Shown piece after piece: positions 63,542 through 64,000 of a DNA stretch of 64,000 bases (the stretch's first letter is position 1; every line of letters begins with the position of its first letter). Under the pieces are notes generated by a model. That model was not told the origin of the DNA. It saw only the letters and a program-made list of their open reading frames with translations, and did no database searches. The DNA comes from Halobacteriales archaeon QS_9_68_17 (GTDB lineage Archaea > Halobacteriota > Halobacteria > Halobacteriales > Natronoarchaeaceae): NCBI GenBank assembly GCA_003023565.1, contig PXSA01000007.1, positions 1 to 64,000 of the forward strand, given 5' to 3'. The position numbers and the translations under genes are program-made.

Positions 63542-64000
63542 ATGTATTCTCTCTCGGACGTTCGGAAAGGGGTCCGCAATCCTTCCCTGTTGTATTCGGA
63601 GGTCCTCAGGCCTCCACTTCGTCTGTATACACAGGTTCAACGGAATATCCTCGGTAACACGGGTATCTCCGTGATGGACGAAAATTGGGACAATCTGATC
63701 ATTCTCGATGGCTGTCGATACGACACGTTCGTACGGCATAACACTCTTAAAGGCGAGTTGAAACGCGTGACATCTAGAGGATCCAGTACCCCGGAATTCA
63801 TCTACAACAACCTCGCTGACCGAACCTTCCCCGAGACGGTCTACGTCTCAGCAAATCCACAAATCGTCCGCCAAGGAGTCGCTGACAATTTCCATCACGA
63901 CGTACAACTCTGGCGTGACGAATGGGATAACGAACTGAAAACTGTCCGTCCCGAGACGGTCGTTGAACGTGCACTTGATATTTACCACGAATACCCGGAC
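63542..64000 (+). CDS. Alkaline-phosphatase-fold (sulfatase-like) protein, 3' end outside the window
   Basis: 153 residues visible. MYSLSDVRKGVRNPSLLYSE, then DENWDNLIILDGCRYDTFVR, where the Asp and the following Gly-Cys-Arg correspond to the N-terminal metal-binding aspartate of the family, and SRGSSTPEFIYNNLADRTF, VYVSANPQIVRQGVADNF. This pattern is common in haloarchaeal surface-glycan clusters, where such enzymes may transfer or remove phosphate- or sulfate-linked groups. No full catalytic set can be checked here. Confidence 0.8.
   Translation, partial: MYSLSDVRKGVRNPSLLYSEVLRPPLRLYTQVQRNILGNTGISVMDENWDNLIILDGCRYDTFVRHNTLKGELKRVTSRGSSTPEFIYNNLADRTFPETVYVSANPQIVRQGVADNFHHDVQLWRDEWDNELKTVRPETVVERALDIYHEYPD

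Noticed and set aside
63772-63802. TCTAGAGGATCC...GGAATTC looks like a cloning polylinker.
   Set aside because: It is in frame and encodes SRGSSTPEF, a plausible motif of the phosphatase-fold family; flanks are continuous coding sequence.
1-64000. CRISPR array or cas genes.
   Set aside because: No regularly spaced repeats were seen, and no protein with Cas motifs apart from TnpB.

Overview
The window is a GC-rich stretch of a haloarchaeal main chromosome. Proteins are strongly acidic, promoters are archaeal (TATA boxes about 25-30 nt before the ATG, many leaderless). Marker genes include TFB, glyS of archaeal type, Hef, Hel308, a KEOPS subunit, PolD small subunit, Orc1/Cdc6 and the haloarchaeal origin-associated trio oapA-oapB-oapC. 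The genus is not fixed by what I can see.

Layout. 1-140 is the 3' tail (guide RNA/right end) of a TnpB-type element. 0.2-13.9 kb is housekeeping: CBS protein, glyS, a dolichol-kinase-like membrane protein, hef, a zinc-ribbon protein, mdh, ferredoxin, hel308-cgi121 and an Old Yellow Enzyme relative. 14.1-15.5 kb is a solo TnpB (IS1341-type) element. 15.9-19.7 kb holds tfb, a dUTPase-like protein, an M20 amidase and an NmrA-family protein. 19.8-22.8 kb is a decayed patch around tRNA-Gln: an MFS pseudogene, a frameshifted HNH gene and an internally deleted IS200/IS605-like element. 22.8-32.7 kb returns to housekeeping (purO, phosphoesterase, tryptophanase, Rieske protein, aspartate kinase, a ruined RecA-like gene, acetyltransferase, PolD small subunit, signal peptidase).

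33.0-39.2 kb is a replication-origin locus. orc1 faces left and oapABC faces right. Between them lies about 1.4 kb of non-coding DNA with inverted origin-recognition-box (ORB) repeats around an AT-rich segment. oapA carries a 468-residue intein exactly in the GTPase P-loop, so the GTPase cannot bind nucleotide before splicing. This is the most striking single item. ORB-like sequences also sit over the orc1 promoter, just after oapC, and alone at 43.19 kb.

39.3-58.5 kb mixes intact genes (two MATE transporters, an XPD/Rad3-like helicase, a methyltransferase, two rhodaneses, thiamine-type ABC transporter parts) with an unusual number of broken ones: a thioesterase, an SDR, an ABC permease, an acyl-CoA synthetase and an AI-2E-type permease stub. 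58.7-64.0 kb has visibly lower GC and is a surface-glycan cluster: three GT4 glycosyltransferases, UDP-GlcNAc 2-epimerase and the start of an alkaline-phosphatase-fold enzyme.

A second item that ordinary annotation does not explain is a dispersed composite repeat of about 130-280 nt. It begins directly at the stop codons of four unrelated leftward core genes (ferredoxin, aspartate kinase, PolD small subunit, orc1) with the same module order and the same orientation relative to the gene.
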